Source of the DNA: an uncultured Rhodospirillales bacterium
Lineage (GTDB): Bacteria > Pseudomonadota > Alphaproteobacteria > Acetobacterales > Acetobacteraceae
Length of the DNA stretch: 56,554 nucleotides
Reading direction: 5' to 3'
NCBI GenBank assembly: GCA_903924855.1
Contig: CAIYCW010000100.1
Span: forward strand, 1 to 56,554
Positions 33,067 through 42,455 of the stretch are shown here, piece by piece (the stretch's first letter is position 1; each line of letters begins with the position of its first letter). The notes beneath the pieces are model-generated. The model saw only the letters and a list, made by a program, of their open reading frames with translations, was not told the origin of the DNA and searched no databases. Position numbers and translations under genes: made by a program.

Positions 33067-34878
33067 ATGAACGCGATCACCAAACCCTCCACGGGTGCCT
33101 ACAACGTCATCGACCATACCTACGACGTGGTGGTCGTCGGCGCCGGCGGCTCCGGCCTGCGCGCCACCCTCGGCATGGGGGCAGCCGGCCTCAAAACCGC
33201 CTGCATCACCAAGGTCTTCCCCACCCGCAGCCACACGGTCGCGGCCCAGGGCGGCATCGGCGCCGCTCTCGGCAACATGGGCGAGGATGATTGGCGCTGG
33301 CACATGTACGACACCGTGAAAGGGTCGGACTGGCTGGGCGATCAGGACGCCATCGAATACATGTGCCGTGAGGCCGTGCCGGCGATCTACGAGCTGGAAC
33401 ATTTCGGCGTACCGTTCAGCCGCACCGAGGATGGCCGCATCTACCAGCGCCCCTTCGGCGGCCACATGCAGGATTACGGCAAGACCCCCGCGATGCGCGC
33501 CTGCGCCGCCGCCGACCGCACCGGCCACGCCATCCTGCACACGCTCTATCAGCAGAGCCTGAAGCACGAGGTCGAGTTCTTCGTCGAATACTTCGCGCTC
33601 GACCTGATCATGGACGATGAAGGCGTCTGCCGCGGCGTCATGGCCTGGTGCCTGGAAGACGGTTCGATGCACCGCTTCCGCGCCCAGCAGGTCGTGCTCG
33701 CCACCGGCGGCTATGGCCGCGCCTATCTCTCCTGCACCTCGGCCCACACCTGCACCGGCGATGGCGGCGGCATGGTGCTGCGCGCCGGCCTGCCCACGCA
33801 GGACATGGAATTCGTCCAGTTCCACCCCACCGGCATCTTCCCGGCCGGCTGCCTCATCACCGAAGGGGCCCGCGGCGAAGGCGGCTACCTCACCAACTCC
33901 GAAGGTGAGCGCTTCATGGAGCGCTACGCTCCCACCGCGAAAGACCTCGCCTCGCGCGACGTGGTGTCCCGCTCGATGACACTGGAAATCAACGCCGGCC
34001 GCGGCGTGGGCCCCAACAAGGACCACATCCTGCTGCATCTGGAACATCTGGGCGCCGATCTGCTCAACGAGCGTCTGCCCGGCATCTCCGAGACCGCCAA
34101 GGTCTTCGCCGGTGTGGACGTCACCAAGGAAGCCATCCCGGTGCTGCCGACCGTGCACTACAACATGGGCGGCATCCCCACGAACTACCACACCGAGGTT
34201 CTGCGCCCCACCGCCTCCAACCCGAACGCCACCGTGCCGGGTCTGATGGCCGTCGGTGAAGCCGCCTGCGTCTCGGTGCACGGCGCCAACCGCCTCGGCA
34301 CCAACTCCCTGCTCGACCTCGTGGTGTTCGGCCGCGCCGCCGCCCACCGCGCCGCCGAGATCGTCAAGCCCGGCGCCACCCAGGCCCCGCTGCCGCCGCG
34401 CGCCGGCGAGAACGCGCTCGACCGCCTGGATCGCGCCCGCAACGCCAAGGGCGGCACCAAGGTGGCCGACCTGCGCGACCAGATGCAGCGCGCCATGCAG
34501 GCCCACGCCGCCGTCTTCCGCAACTCCGAAAGCCTCACCACCGGCGTTGCCAAGATGAAGACCATCTGGGGCGGCCTTTCGGACATGCAGGTCACCGATC
34601 GCAGCCTGGTCTGGAACTCCGACCTGGTCGAAGCGCTCGAGCTGGACAACCTCATGGGCAACGCGATGACCACCATGGTCTCCGCCGAGGCCCGCAAGGA
34701 AAGCCGTGGCGCCCAGGCGCATGACGACTTCCCGGATCGCGATGACGTCAACTGGATGAAGCACACTTTGTCCTGGTGCGATGCGAACGGCGATGTCCGC
34801 CTCGATTTCCGCCCGGTCACCATGCAGACGCTGACCAACGAGGTCTCCGTCTTCCCGCCCAAGAAGCGCGTTTACTGA
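33067..34878 (+). CDS. sdhA: Succinate dehydrogenase flavoprotein subunit
   Basis: A 603-residue flavoprotein. The dinucleotide motif [12 protein letters not shown] lies near residues 23-34, and FAD is attached to His 56 in [10 protein letters not shown]. The capping domain and the active site follow ([46 protein letters not shown]). The C-terminal helical domain is complete. It oxidises succinate to fumarate in the TCA cycle and respiratory chain. Length equals that of typical alphaproteobacterial SdhA. Confidence 0.98.
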   Translation: MNAITKPSTGAYNVIDHTYDVVVVGAGGSGLRATLGMGAAGLKTACITKVFPTRSHTVAAQGGIGAALGNMGEDDWRWHMYDTVKGSDWLGDQDAIEYMCREAVPAIYELEHFGVPFSRTEDGRIYQRPFGGHMQDYGKTPAMRACAAADRTGHAILHTLYQQSLKHEVEFFVEYFALDLIMDDEGVCRGVMAWCLEDGSMHRFRAQQVVLATGGYGRAYLSCTSAHTCTGDGGGMVLRAGLPTQDMEFVQFHPTGIFPAGCLITEGARGEGGYLTNSEGERFMERYAPTAKDLASRDVVSRSMTLEINAGRGVGPNKDHILLHLEHLGADLLNERLPGISETAKVFAGVDVTKEAIPVLPTVHYNMGGIPTNYHTEVLRPTASNPNATVPGLMAVGEAACVSVHGANRLGTNSLLDLVVFGRAAAHRAAEIVKPGATQAPLPPRAGENALDRLDRARNAKGGTKVADLRDQMQRAMQAHAAVFRNSESLTTGVAKMKTIWGGLSDMQVTDRSLVWNSDLVEALELDNLMGNAMTTMVSAEARKESRGAQAHDDFPDRDDVNWMKHTLSWCDANGDVRLDFRPVTMQTLTNEVSVFPPKKRVY

Positions 34879-34890
34879 GGAGTTGGTCTG

Positions 34891-35670
34891 ATGGCCGAAT
34901 TCACCCTGCCGAAGAACTCCAAGGTTCAGAAGGGCAAGACCTTCCCGGCGAAGGACGCGAAGAACGCGAAGACCTTCAACATCTATCGCTGGAACCCGGA
35001 TGACGGCGCCAACCCGCAGATGGACGCCTTCGAGATCGATCTCGACAAATGCGGCCCCATGGTCCTGGACGCGCTGATCAAGATCAAGAACGAGGTGGAC
35101 ACCACGCTCACCTTCCGCCGCTCCTGCCGCGAAGGCATCTGCGGCTCGTGCGCGATGAACATCGACGGCACCAACACGCTCGCCTGCCTCAAGCCGATCG
35201 CCGAGGTGAAGGGCGAGGTGAACATCAACCCGCTGCCGCATATGCCGGTGATCAAGGACCTCGTCCCCGATCTCAGCCAGGCCTATGCCCAGTACCGCTC
35301 CATCGAACCCTGGCTGCAATCCGACACGCCGGCTCCCCCGGATGGCGAGCGCCGCCAGTCCAAGGAAGAGCGCGCCAAGCTGGACGGTATGTGGGAATGC
35401 ATCCTGTGCTTCTGCTGCACCACCTCCTGCCCGAGCTATTGGTGGAACGGCGACCGCTATCTGGGCCCGGCAACCCTGATGGCCGCCTATCGCTGGATCG
35501 CCGACAGCCGCGATGAGCGCACCGGGGAGCGTCTGGATGCGCTCGAAGACCCGTTCAAGCTCTATCGCTGCCACACCATCATGAACTGCACGCAGACCTG
35601 CCCCAAGGGCCTGAACCCGGCAAAGGCGATCGCCGAGATCAAGTCCAAGATGCTCGAACGCCAGGGCTGA
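34891..35670 (+). CDS. sdhB: Succinate dehydrogenase iron-sulfur subunit
   Basis: A 259-residue subunit with three Fe-S clusters. The [2Fe-2S] uses Cys in [21 protein letters not shown]. The [4Fe-4S] and [3Fe-4S] use [16 protein letters not shown] and [17 protein letters not shown]. It carries electrons from FAD to the membrane quinone. A lysine-rich N-terminal extension ([17 protein letters not shown]) is present, as in other alphaproteobacteria. The phosphatase gene begins one base after its stop. Confidence 0.98.
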   Translation: MAEFTLPKNSKVQKGKTFPAKDAKNAKTFNIYRWNPDDGANPQMDAFEIDLDKCGPMVLDALIKIKNEVDTTLTFRRSCREGICGSCAMNIDGTNTLACLKPIAEVKGEVNINPLPHMPVIKDLVPDLSQAYAQYRSIEPWLQSDTPAPPDGERRQSKEERAKLDGMWECILCFCCTTSCPSYWWNGDRYLGPATLMAAYRWIADSRDERTGERLDALEDPFKLYRCHTIMNCTQTCPKGLNPAKAIAEIKSKMLERQG

Positions 35671-35671
35671 G

Positions 35672-36337
35672 ATGGCATTTCGCGGCTCCCTGGCTGAGCC
35701 GGGGGGCCGCAATGCCGCCTGGTTTGACAGCGTGATCTTCGACCACAGCTTCTTTCGTGTGCTGTGGGACAATTTTGCGACCGTCATTCCAGGCAAGCTT
35801 TACCGCTGCAACCACCCAACCCCCGCAAGGCTCGCGCGCTACCAGCGCCGCTACGGCATCCGCACGCTGATCAATCTGCGCGGCCACCGCCAATGCGGCT
35901 CGGATGCCCTGTCACGCGATGCCGCCGAAAAACTCGGCATCATCCATATCGACATGGCCTTCGAAAGCCGCGGCGCCCCGCACCGCGACCGCATCCTGCG
36001 CTTTGCCGAGATCTACCGCACACTGCAGACCCCGGCCCTGATGCACTGCAAATCCGGCGCGGACCGTGCGGGCCTGGCCTCCGGCCTCGCCCTGATCTTC
36101 GAAGGCGGCAGTGCGGCGGATGCCCTGGCCCAGCTCTCGCTGCGCTACGGCCATTTCAGCAAATCCCGCACCGGCATCCTCGACGCCTTCTTCCGCCTCT
36201 ATGCGCGAGACGCCGAAGGCCGCATCCCCTTCCTCGACTGGGTCGCTACCGAGTACGACGAAGAAGCACTGCGTGCCACCTTCAAAGCCAGCGGCCTGTC
36301 CAGCTTCATCACGGACCGGGTTCTGGTGCGGGAATAA
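35672..36337 (+). CDS. Tyrosine/dual-specificity phosphatase-like protein
   Basis: A 221-residue protein with the CX5R active-site loop HCKSGADRAG (Cys 126, Arg 132) and the upstream strand LIYxC-like GKLYRCNHPTPARLARYQRRYGIRTLINLRG. This is the Y_phosphatase3/DSP-like group. The usual general-acid Asp could be in HIDMAFESRG, where it is placed less typically. There is no signal peptide or membrane segment, so it is probably cytoplasmic. It begins one base after the sdhB stop and must be translated from the sdh transcript. The substrate is unknown. Confidence 0.85.
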   Translation: MAFRGSLAEPGGRNAAWFDSVIFDHSFFRVLWDNFATVIPGKLYRCNHPTPARLARYQRRYGIRTLINLRGHRQCGSDALSRDAAEKLGIIHIDMAFESRGAPHRDRILRFAEIYRTLQTPALMHCKSGADRAGLASGLALIFEGGSAADALAQLSLRYGHFSKSRTGILDAFFRLYARDAEGRIPFLDWVATEYDEEALRATFKASGLSSFITDRVLVRE

Positions 36338-36356
36338 AAGGCCAAGAGTTTGTTTG

Positions 36357-36380
36357 GTTCTTTCTTTTCAAAGAAAGAAC
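36357..36380. terminator. Hairpin after the sdh operon
   Basis: GTTCTTTCTTT (36357-36367) and AAAGAAAGAAC (36370-36380) form an 11-bp perfect stem, 20 bp after the phosphatase stop. The hairpin at 210-231 has a closely similar design, flanked likewise by TTTG/CTTG, so both may be copies of one dispersed element used as terminators. Confidence 0.55.
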
Positions 36381-36461
36381 TTCTTGTCCTATCCCTCCAA
36401 CCGGGCTGGTCCCTGTCCATCCGCCCGGCTACGCTCCCCGGCAAATCAACGGGGAAACGTC

Positions 36462-37175
36462 ATGCAGCGCTTCGCAGGCCAGGTCGCAGTCATCACCGGG
36501 GGCGCCTCCGGCATCGGGGCCGCCATCGCCGCCCGCCTCAAGCAGGAAGGGGCGGACATCGCGAGCTGGGACCTCACACCCACCCCAGGGGCCGATCACA
36601 GCGAAGTGGTCGATCTCACCAATCCCGAAGCCGTCGCCCGCGCCACCGCCAACACCGTGGCCGAGCTGGGCGGCATCGACATCCTCGTCGCCTCCGCCGG
36701 CATCACCGGCCCCAACCTCCCCACCTGGGAGTATCCGGTGGCGGACTGGCAGCGCGTGATCGACGTGAACCTGAACGCGGTGTTCTATTGCTGCCGTGAG
36801 GTCTCAGCCGTGATGCGCACCCGCGGCACCGGCCGCATCGTCAACATCGCCTCCATCGCCGGCAAGGAGGGCAACCCCAACGCCCCCGCCTATTCCGCCT
36901 CCAAAGCGGGCGTCATCGGGCTCACCAAATCGCTCGGCAAGGAGCTCGCCAAAACCGCCATCACCGTCAACTGCGTCACCCCCGCCGCGGTGCGCACGCC
37001 GCTGTTCTCCCAGATGAAGCCGGAATTCATCGACTTCATGCTCTCCAAGATCCCGATGGGCCGCTTCGGCGAGATGGAGGAGATTGCAAGCCTGGTCTGC
37101 TGGCTCGCCAGCGCCGAGGCCAGCTTCAGCACCGGCGGTGTGTTCGACTGCTCCGGTGGCAGAGCCACCTACTGA
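36462..37175 (+). CDS. Short-chain dehydrogenase/reductase
   Basis: A 237-residue classical SDR. The cofactor motif is TGGASGIG (12-19), the NxAG-equivalent is ASAGI, and the catalytic Ser-Tyr-Lys is in IASIAGKEGNPNAPAYSASKAG. It ends with CWLASAEASFSTGGVFDCSGGRATY, where the usual D.. GG.. motif is kept. It is likely a 3-oxoacyl or sugar-alcohol type NAD(P)-dependent reductase; the substrate is not evident. GGGGA lies upstream of the ATG. It is followed after 16 bp by the DOPA-dioxygenase-like gene. Confidence 0.9.
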   Translation: MQRFAGQVAVITGGASGIGAAIAARLKQEGADIASWDLTPTPGADHSEVVDLTNPEAVARATANTVAELGGIDILVASAGITGPNLPTWEYPVADWQRVIDVNLNAVFYCCREVSAVMRTRGTGRIVNIASIAGKEGNPNAPAYSASKAGVIGLTKSLGKELAKTAITVNCVTPAAVRTPLFSQMKPEFIDFMLSKIPMGRFGEMEEIASLVCWLASAEASFSTGGVFDCSGGRATY

Positions 37176-37191
37176 CCCGAAAGGCATCCCC

Positions 37192-37548
37192 ATGACCCAG
37201 CCACTCGAGACCAGCGCCATCCACAGCTGGCACGCCCATGTCTATTACGACCCCGCCACCCGCGACGCGGCGGCCAGGCTGCGCGAGCAGGTGGCAGCCC
37301 GATTCGAGGCAACACTGGGCCGCTGGCACGACGTGCCGGTCGGCCCGCACCCGCAGGCGATGTATCAGATCGCCTTTGCCAACGCCGTCTTCCCCGATCT
37401 CACCGGCTTTCTCGCGCTGAACCGCGTGGGGCTGACCATTCTGGTGCATCCGGAGACCGGCGATGAGGTGGCCGACCATCGTGATCACGCGATGTGGATG
37501 GGCAAAGTATTGCCGCTGGATTTGTCCACCCTCGGACCGCGCCGCTGA
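37192..37548 (+). CDS. DOPA 4,5-dioxygenase family protein
   Basis: A 118-residue protein matching the PF08883 family. SWHAHVYYDP, GPHPQAMYQIAFA and LVHPETGDEVADHRDHAMWMG contain the conserved His residues likely to bind metal. Characterised relatives cleave DOPA or act on small aromatics, but most bacterial members are uncharacterised. It follows the SDR gene by 16 bp, so both may handle one substrate (inference). Confidence 0.85.
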   Translation: MTQPLETSAIHSWHAHVYYDPATRDAAARLREQVAARFEATLGRWHDVPVGPHPQAMYQIAFANAVFPDLTGFLALNRVGLTILVHPETGDEVADHRDHAMWMGKVLPLDLSTLGPRR

Positions 37549-37815
37549 CAATAATTAACAAGTATTCGATTCACTTTCGTCGCGCTCACAAAATCGTGAA
37601 CGCTTATAACGAAATGATGCTGCAGCTGCGAACTGAGTGGAATCGTTGCCCTTTATCTGGACGTCCTGAAATATTCCGACAATCACACATCTTTTCTTAA
37701 CAAAAGACGCTCTCGCAAACATGATCTCAAATCTCTGTGATTTCATTGCGGGTGAAACTGTCCGTAAATGGTGCCAGCAATTATCGATTGCGAAACCCAG
37801 ACAGGAGTCCAGCCC
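37549..37815 (+). promoter_or_regulatory. AT-rich leader of the 47-residue membrane protein
   Basis: A 267-bp gene-free stretch, much richer in A and T than its surroundings. It contains ACAATAATTA (37548-37557) and TCGATTCAC (37566-37574), both also found in the 9652-10023 leader in the opposite order. No open frame here has a convincing start and composition. It should hold the promoter of the small gene. Confidence 0.4.
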
Positions 37816-37959
37816 ATGTCCGATGATGGCCAGCCTGCCCCGAACAGCCTCACCGCCGTCCTCTCGCGCGACGTTGGTGGCATTCCGCTCGCTCTTATCC
37901 TGTGCGCACTCGCGGCCCTGCTGGTGGGCGCCGCCGTCGCGATGACCGCCTCGCCCTGA
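37816..37959 (+). CDS. Small membrane protein, 47 residues
   Basis: A short gene with AGGAG eight bases before its ATG and a strong terminator after it, which together support expression. The protein has a polar start (MSDDGQPAPNSLTAVLSRDV) and one hydrophobic helix (IPLALILCALAALLVGAAVAM) ending in TASP. I know of no named family. A single-span small protein of this kind often acts as a regulator of a membrane partner, but nothing in the context identifies one. Confidence 0.6.
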   Translation: MSDDGQPAPNSLTAVLSRDVGGIPLALILCALAALLVGAAVAMTASP

Positions 37960-37984
37960 TCCGCTTGCACCGCAGCTGAAAAAA

Positions 37985-38008
37985 CCGGGCCCCGTGCCCG
38001 GTTTTTTT
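37985..38008. terminator. Bidirectional rho-independent terminator
   Basis: CCGGGC (37985-37990), loop CCCGT, GCCCGG (37996-38001), then seven T. An A run precedes the stem. It serves the small gene on the plus strand and the convergent amidohydrolase gene on the minus strand. Confidence 0.85.
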
Positions 38009-38012
38009 ATGC

Positions 38013-39092
38013 TCAGGCCGCCCAGCGCGGCATCAGCCGCGCCGCGTTGCCATGCTCCACGGCCGCCAGATCGGCATCCTTGAAGAAGGCCCGAATTCCG
38101 GCCACCTGCTCGGGCGCCGTGCGATAGGGGTAATCCGTCCCGAACAGAATCTGAGACGTCGCCACCATCTTGGTCAACGCGGACAGAATGATCGGGTTGG
38201 AGGCCTGAGCGGTGTCGTAGTGAAACCGCCGCAGCTGTGCCATCACGCCCTCTGCGGTGAACGCCTTGCCCTGCGGGAAGGCCGGATAGCTCGGCAGCTG
38301 AATGGTGAAGCGCTCAACCAGCGAGGTCACCGTGCCGCCGCCATGCGAAAAGATGAATTCCACATCGGCAAGCTTTGCTGCCGCCCCTGAAAAGATCAGA
38401 TCACCGATGGTCCGCGTGGTGTCGGTGCCGTATTCGATCGCAACCGAGGGCAGGCCAGCGAGGTTGACGCAGCAATCCACATTGTTGGGATGCGTGTAGG
38501 CCACTGCCTTGCGCCGGTTCAGCTCCTGCATCACCGGCATGAAATCCGGGTGGCCAAGCCATTTCATCCCGTAATTGGTCATGAAACCCACCCCGTCCGC
38601 CTTCAGCACATCCAGCGCATAGGCGATCTCGGTCAGCGTCTCATCAACATGCGGCATCGGCAGGATGGCAAAGAAGCCGAACCGTCCCGGATGGCGGTCC
38701 GCCAGCCCGCGCGCAAACTCATTGCAGTCGCGCGCCATCGCCGCCGCCTCCTTCGGCCCCAGAAAGCCCAGCGCCGGCTGCGTCAGCGACAGAATGGATG
38801 TATCGATCCCGGCGCGGTCCATCTCGGCCAGGGATTTCTCCACGGTCCAGTTGTTCGCAGGCGGGCTGTCTAGCCCCACCTTCTTCACCGCCGGCAGCCA
38901 GCTTGGCGGCGAGAGATGGTGATGCACGTCGATACGTTGCGGCTTGGCCACAGCACCCTGCGCCAGAACAGGCCCCGCCACGGCGCTGGCGGCAAGTCCT
39001 GCCGTCCCCTTCAGCAAACCACGCCGACCCAGTGTCACCCGATTTGCTGCATTGCAGCAAGCGCAGCCACGCCAATCATTGGCCGATTTCAT
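38013..39092 (-). CDS. Tat-exported amidohydrolase (ACMSD-like metal-dependent hydrolase)
   Basis: A 359-residue protein. Twin-arginine RRGLLKG near residues 23-29 with a following hydrophobic stretch and AVAGPVLAQ cleavage suggests Tat export. The catalytic part is amidohydrolase family 2: metal ligands in RIDVHHHLSP, FIFSHGGGT and LFGTDYPYR. Relatives include aminocarboxymuconate-semialdehyde decarboxylase and gamma-resorcylate decarboxylase. The substrate is unknown. The start at 39092 has a G-rich stretch upstream. It is divergent from the M20 amidohydrolase gene. Confidence 0.88.
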   Translation of the reverse strand: MKSANDWRGCACCNAANRVTLGRRGLLKGTAGLAASAVAGPVLAQGAVAKPQRIDVHHHLSPPSWLPAVKKVGLDSPPANNWTVEKSLAEMDRAGIDTSILSLTQPALGFLGPKEAAAMARDCNEFARGLADRHPGRFGFFAILPMPHVDETLTEIAYALDVLKADGVGFMTNYGMKWLGHPDFMPVMQELNRRKAVAYTHPNNVDCCVNLAGLPSVAIEYGTDTTRTIGDLIFSGAAAKLADVEFIFSHGGGTVTSLVERFTIQLPSYPAFPQGKAFTAEGVMAQLRRFHYDTAQASNPIILSALTKMVATSQILFGTDYPYRTAPEQVAGIRAFFKDADLAAVEHGNAARLMPRWAA

Positions 39093-39244
39093 CCCCGAGT
39101 CCCCCCATCTTGTTTTGTCTATTCTATTGGGTGACAAAACACTGGGGCACGGCGCAAGCCGCGGTCAATACCAGTCAGGGACGAAGCCCTCTTCTGCAGC
39201 GGCACATTGCCGCTACAATGCGCCATCGCCCGAAGGAGCCCCGC

Positions 39245-40417
39245 ATGCCCGTTCTCAACCGCATCGCCGCCAGCCTGCCCGAACTCGCCGAATGGCGGCG
39301 CGACCTGCACGCCCATCCCGAACTCGGCTTCGAAGAACATCGCACCTCGCAGATCGTGGCGGAGAAGCTGGAAAGCTGGGGCATCACCGTCACCCGCAAC
39401 ATCGCGGGCACCGGCTTGGTCGGCACGTTGAAGGTCGGCACCTCCGATCGCGCCATCGGCATCCGCGCCGATATGGACGCACTCCCGATGGAGGAGGAGA
39501 ACGACTTCCCCCACCGCTCGCAGAATGCCGGCCGCATGCATGCCTGCGGCCATGACGGCCACACCACCATGCTCCTTGCCGCGGCACGCCACCTGGCCGA
39601 GACCCGCAATTTCGACGGCACCGTACATTTCATCTTCCAACCCGCCGAGGAGGGCGGCGGCGGCGGCCGCGTCATGGTGGAGGAAGGCCTGTTCGAGCGC
39701 TTCCCCTGCGACATGGTCTTCGGCCTGCACAATGATGGCACCCTGCCGGTCGGGACCATGACCGCCGTTGCCGGCAGCGTCAGCGCCAGCTCGGACACAT
39801 TCACCATCACCATCACCGGCAAGGGCGGCCACGCCGCAGGCCCCCATCGCAGCATCGACCCGGTGGTGATCGGCAGCCAGATCGTCATCGGCCTGCAGAC
39901 CCTGGTCTCCCGCCGCACCAACCCGCTCGATTCCGCGGTGATCTCGGTCACCCAGTTCCACGCAGGCTCCGCCAACAACGTCATCCCCAACGAGGCGGTG
40001 CTGAAAGGCACCGTCCGCACGCTGAAATCCGAAACCCAGGACGAGCTGCAGAAACTGATGCAGACCCTGATCGAAGCCACCGCCATGGCCCATGGCGCCA
40101 CCGCCACCCTGGTCTACAAGCGCGGCTACCCGCCGGTGGTGAACGCCGAGAGCGCCACCGAGCGCGCGGCCATTGCGGCGGCCAAGATCGTGGGCCAGGA
40201 CCATGTCATCCGCGCCCGCCCACCCGGCATGGGCGGGGAGGATTTCAGCTACATGGCACAGAAGGTCCCTGGCTGTTTCGTTCGCGTGGGCCAGGTCAAC
40301 CCGGGCGAGACCCGCTTCCCGGCGCATCACCCGCGCTACGAGTTCAACGACGAGATCATCCCCTATGGCGCCTCGCTCTGGGCCACATTGGTGGAGCAGG
40401 AACTCGCCAAAGCCTGA
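39245..40417 (+). CDS. M20-family amidohydrolase (hippurate/N-acyl amino acid hydrolase type)
   Basis: A 390-residue enzyme. WRRDLHAHPELGFEEHRTS opens the M20D group, metal ligands are in HACGHDGHTTMLL and FQPAEEGGGGG, and a lid domain with ITGKGGHAAGPHRSIDPV follows. GMGGEDFSYMAQKVPG completes the site. The family hydrolyses N-acyl amino acids such as hippurate or N-acetyl derivatives. It has no signal peptide. AAGGAG lies seven bases before the ATG at 39245; longer upstream frames are rejected. Confidence 0.92.
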   Translation: MPVLNRIAASLPELAEWRRDLHAHPELGFEEHRTSQIVAEKLESWGITVTRNIAGTGLVGTLKVGTSDRAIGIRADMDALPMEEENDFPHRSQNAGRMHACGHDGHTTMLLAAARHLAETRNFDGTVHFIFQPAEEGGGGGRVMVEEGLFERFPCDMVFGLHNDGTLPVGTMTAVAGSVSASSDTFTITITGKGGHAAGPHRSIDPVVIGSQIVIGLQTLVSRRTNPLDSAVISVTQFHAGSANNVIPNEAVLKGTVRTLKSETQDELQKLMQTLIEATAMAHGATATLVYKRGYPPVVNAESATERAAIAAAKIVGQDHVIRARPPGMGGEDFSYMAQKVPGCFVRVGQVNPGETRFPAHHPRYEFNDEIIPYGASLWATLVEQELAKA

Positions 40418-40444
40418 TCAGACCATGGCCGGGGAGCAGCGTGC

Positions 40445-41110
40445 ATGAAGGCGATCGAATCGTTCCTGCTCGGCTTCCCGGCCCTGTTCTCCATCGTCAA
40501 CCCGCTGGTCGGCGCCTTCTTTTATCGGGAGGTGACATCCGATCTGTCCCACCCGACGCGCGTCAGGCTCGCCAGCCAGGTGGCGGTGTATTCCGCCCTG
40601 GTGATGCTCGTCTCGCTGTGGCTCGGGGCCTATGTGCTGAACTTCTTCGGCATCTCGCTTGCCGCCATGCGCATCGCCGGCGGCACGCTGCTGGCGCTGC
40701 GCGCCTATCAGCTGCTCGATGCGCCGGAAACCCAGGAGGCCCGGAAATCCGCCCAGGCCGGCACCCCGATCGAGGAGGATGCCAACACCGCGGGCCTGGC
40801 CTTCTTCCCCCTCACCATGCCGCTGACCACCGGCCCTGGTACAATGTCGGTGGCCATCGCCCTCGGCTCCAGCCGTCCTGCCAGCGGGGACGGTCTGCTC
40901 GAATATTTCACCGGCGTGTCGCTGGCCGCCCTTGTGGTGGCGGTGATGGTCTGGATCTCCTACCGCTCCGCCGACCGCCTGGCCGAGCTGCTCAACGCCT
41001 CCGCCCGCCAGACCATCTCGCGCATCTCAGCCTTCCTGATGATGTGCATCGGCGTGCAGATCACCCTCATCGGCCTGGAAGACGAGGTCCGCCGCTTCCT
41101 GGCAGGGTAG
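40445..41110 (+). CDS. MarC-family integral membrane protein
   Basis: A 221-residue protein with about six hydrophobic helices. FPALFSIVNPLVGAFFYREV and LAFFPLTMPLTTGPGTMSVAIALG are the two MarC/UPF0056 half motifs. The function of the family is not established; an earlier antibiotic-resistance role was not upheld. It lies 27 bp after the M20 hydrolase gene. GGGGAGCAG lies upstream of the ATG. Confidence 0.92.
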   Translation: MKAIESFLLGFPALFSIVNPLVGAFFYREVTSDLSHPTRVRLASQVAVYSALVMLVSLWLGAYVLNFFGISLAAMRIAGGTLLALRAYQLLDAPETQEARKSAQAGTPIEEDANTAGLAFFPLTMPLTTGPGTMSVAIALGSSRPASGDGLLEYFTGVSLAALVVAVMVWISYRSADRLAELLNASARQTISRISAFLMMCIGVQITLIGLEDEVRRFLAG

Positions 41111-41130
41111 GGCGCTGCAAGCCACCCAAA

Positions 41131-41163
41131 CGTCATTGCGAGCGCAGCGAAGCAATCCACCGA
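41131..41163. repeat. Dispersed palindromic repeat, copy 3
   Basis: CGTCATTGCGAGCGCAGC then GAAGCAATCCACCG, with ATTGC pairing with GCAAT. Both ends match copies at 24691 and 30488. It lies in the 121-bp gap between marC and the convergent zapE. Confidence 0.75.
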
Positions 41164-41231
41164 ACCGCTGGCACGCATCGCAGACCAGCCTCTCTCCCGT
41201 TACCCACGAAACGACGACAACGTGCGAGGGT

Positions 41232-42383
41232 TCACGTCAGATGCGCCAACGCCAGATAATCCTGGCTCTGCATCTCCTCCAGCCGCGACGCGGTGCGCTC
41301 GAACGCCTTCGCCCCCTCGCCACGCTGATAGAGCTGATCCGGATACGCATCCGCGGAGGCCACCAGCTTCACCCGGTGATCATACAGCGCATCCACCAGC
41401 ACAATGAACCGCCGCGCCTTGTCGTAATTCTCCGGCGAAAGCCGGGGAATCCCGTCCAGCACCAGCGCATGGAAATGCGTGGCCAGCGCCAGATAATCGC
41501 CAGCCCCCAGCGCCTCCCCGCACAGCGCGTCGAAATCGAAGCGCGCCACACCCTGCGCCGCACACGGCACCACGAATTTGCGCCCCGTCACCAGCAGCGT
41601 CTCGGCCTGAGGCGCCGCCCGCCCGGTCAGCTCGGAAAACGCCGCATCCAGCGCCCGCTCCGCCCGCCCATCCGCCGGCACATGCCAGGTCGCCATGCCG
41701 CGCAGCCGCGCCCGGCGATAATCCCGCCCGCTGTCCATCACCAGCAGGTCCAGATTCTGCTTGATCAGCCCAATGAAAGGCAAAAACGCATCCCGCCCAG
41801 GCTGGCCCTTGAACAGATCATCCGGCGCCGTGTTGGACGTTGTCACTACCACCACGGCCCGTTCGAACAGCGCCTGGAACAGCCGGCCCAAAATCATCGC
41901 ATCCGCGATGTCGTTGACCTGAAACTCGTCAAAGCACAGCAAAGCCGCCTCGGCCGCGATGCTGTCGGCCAGCGGCGGGATCGGATCCGCCTCGCCCGGA
42001 TTCTCCCGTCGCCAGGCATGGATGCGCCGATGCGATTGCTGCATGAACTGGTGAAAATGCAGGCGCTTCTTGCGCTTCACGTCGGCCGCTTCGAAAAACA
42101 GATCCATCAGCATGGATTTGCCGCGGCCCACCTCTCCCACCAGATACAACCCGTGCGGCCGCGGCTCGTCCGCCCCCTCGGTGGATTTGCGACGCAGAAA
42201 CCGTGAGATCAGCCCGGCCCGGGGGGAGGCGCTGATCGGCGCCGGATCATAGCCGCGCAGTTTCGACCAAAGATCCTGCAAACGCTCGATCGCCATCTGC
42301 TGAGACGGGTCGGCGGCCAGCACGTTGCGCGCAACACGCGCGCGATAGGCCACAAGCGGGCCTTGGGAGAGATCATCCTGCAT
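41232..42383 (-). CDS. zapE: Cell division protein ZapE (AFG1-like ATPase)
   Basis: A 383-residue AAA-type ATPase. Walker A is GEVGRGKSM (83-91), Walker B is LLCFDEFQV, and TTSNTAPDDLF, IDLL-like KQNLDLLVMDSGRDYR and KLVASADAYPDQLY are AFG1/ZapE blocks. In E. coli ZapE associates with the Z-ring during constriction. Length is normal for the family. It faces marC and follows the glycosyltransferase-like gene at a 72-bp distance. Confidence 0.94.
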   Translation of the reverse strand: MQDDLSQGPLVAYRARVARNVLAADPSQQMAIERLQDLWSKLRGYDPAPISASPRAGLISRFLRRKSTEGADEPRPHGLYLVGEVGRGKSMLMDLFFEAADVKRKKRLHFHQFMQQSHRRIHAWRRENPGEADPIPPLADSIAAEAALLCFDEFQVNDIADAMILGRLFQALFERAVVVVTTSNTAPDDLFKGQPGRDAFLPFIGLIKQNLDLLVMDSGRDYRRARLRGMATWHVPADGRAERALDAAFSELTGRAAPQAETLLVTGRKFVVPCAAQGVARFDFDALCGEALGAGDYLALATHFHALVLDGIPRLSPENYDKARRFIVLVDALYDHRVKLVASADAYPDQLYQRGEGAKAFERTASRLEEMQSQDYLALAHLT

Positions 42384-42406
42384 GATGCGCAGGCCTTAGC
42401 TCAAAT

Positions 42407-42433
42407 CCCGGCGCAGGCAAACCTGGCGCCGGG
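42407..42433 (-). terminator. Hairpin after the glycosyltransferase-like gene
   Basis: CCCGGCGCAGG (42407-42417), loop CAAA, CCTGGCGCCGGG (42422-42433) pair with one bulge. It lies in the 72-bp gap between the stop of the 42456 gene and the start of zapE. The T run on the minus strand (ATTTGAG) is weak. Confidence 0.5.
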
Positions 42434-42455
42434 CTTTGCAGGCGGTCTCAGCCGG

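Noticed and set aside
41102-41120. Another REP copy starting GTAGGGCGC at the marC stop
   Set aside because: Only the first bases match; no hairpin with the GGCGGA/TCCGCC stem follows.
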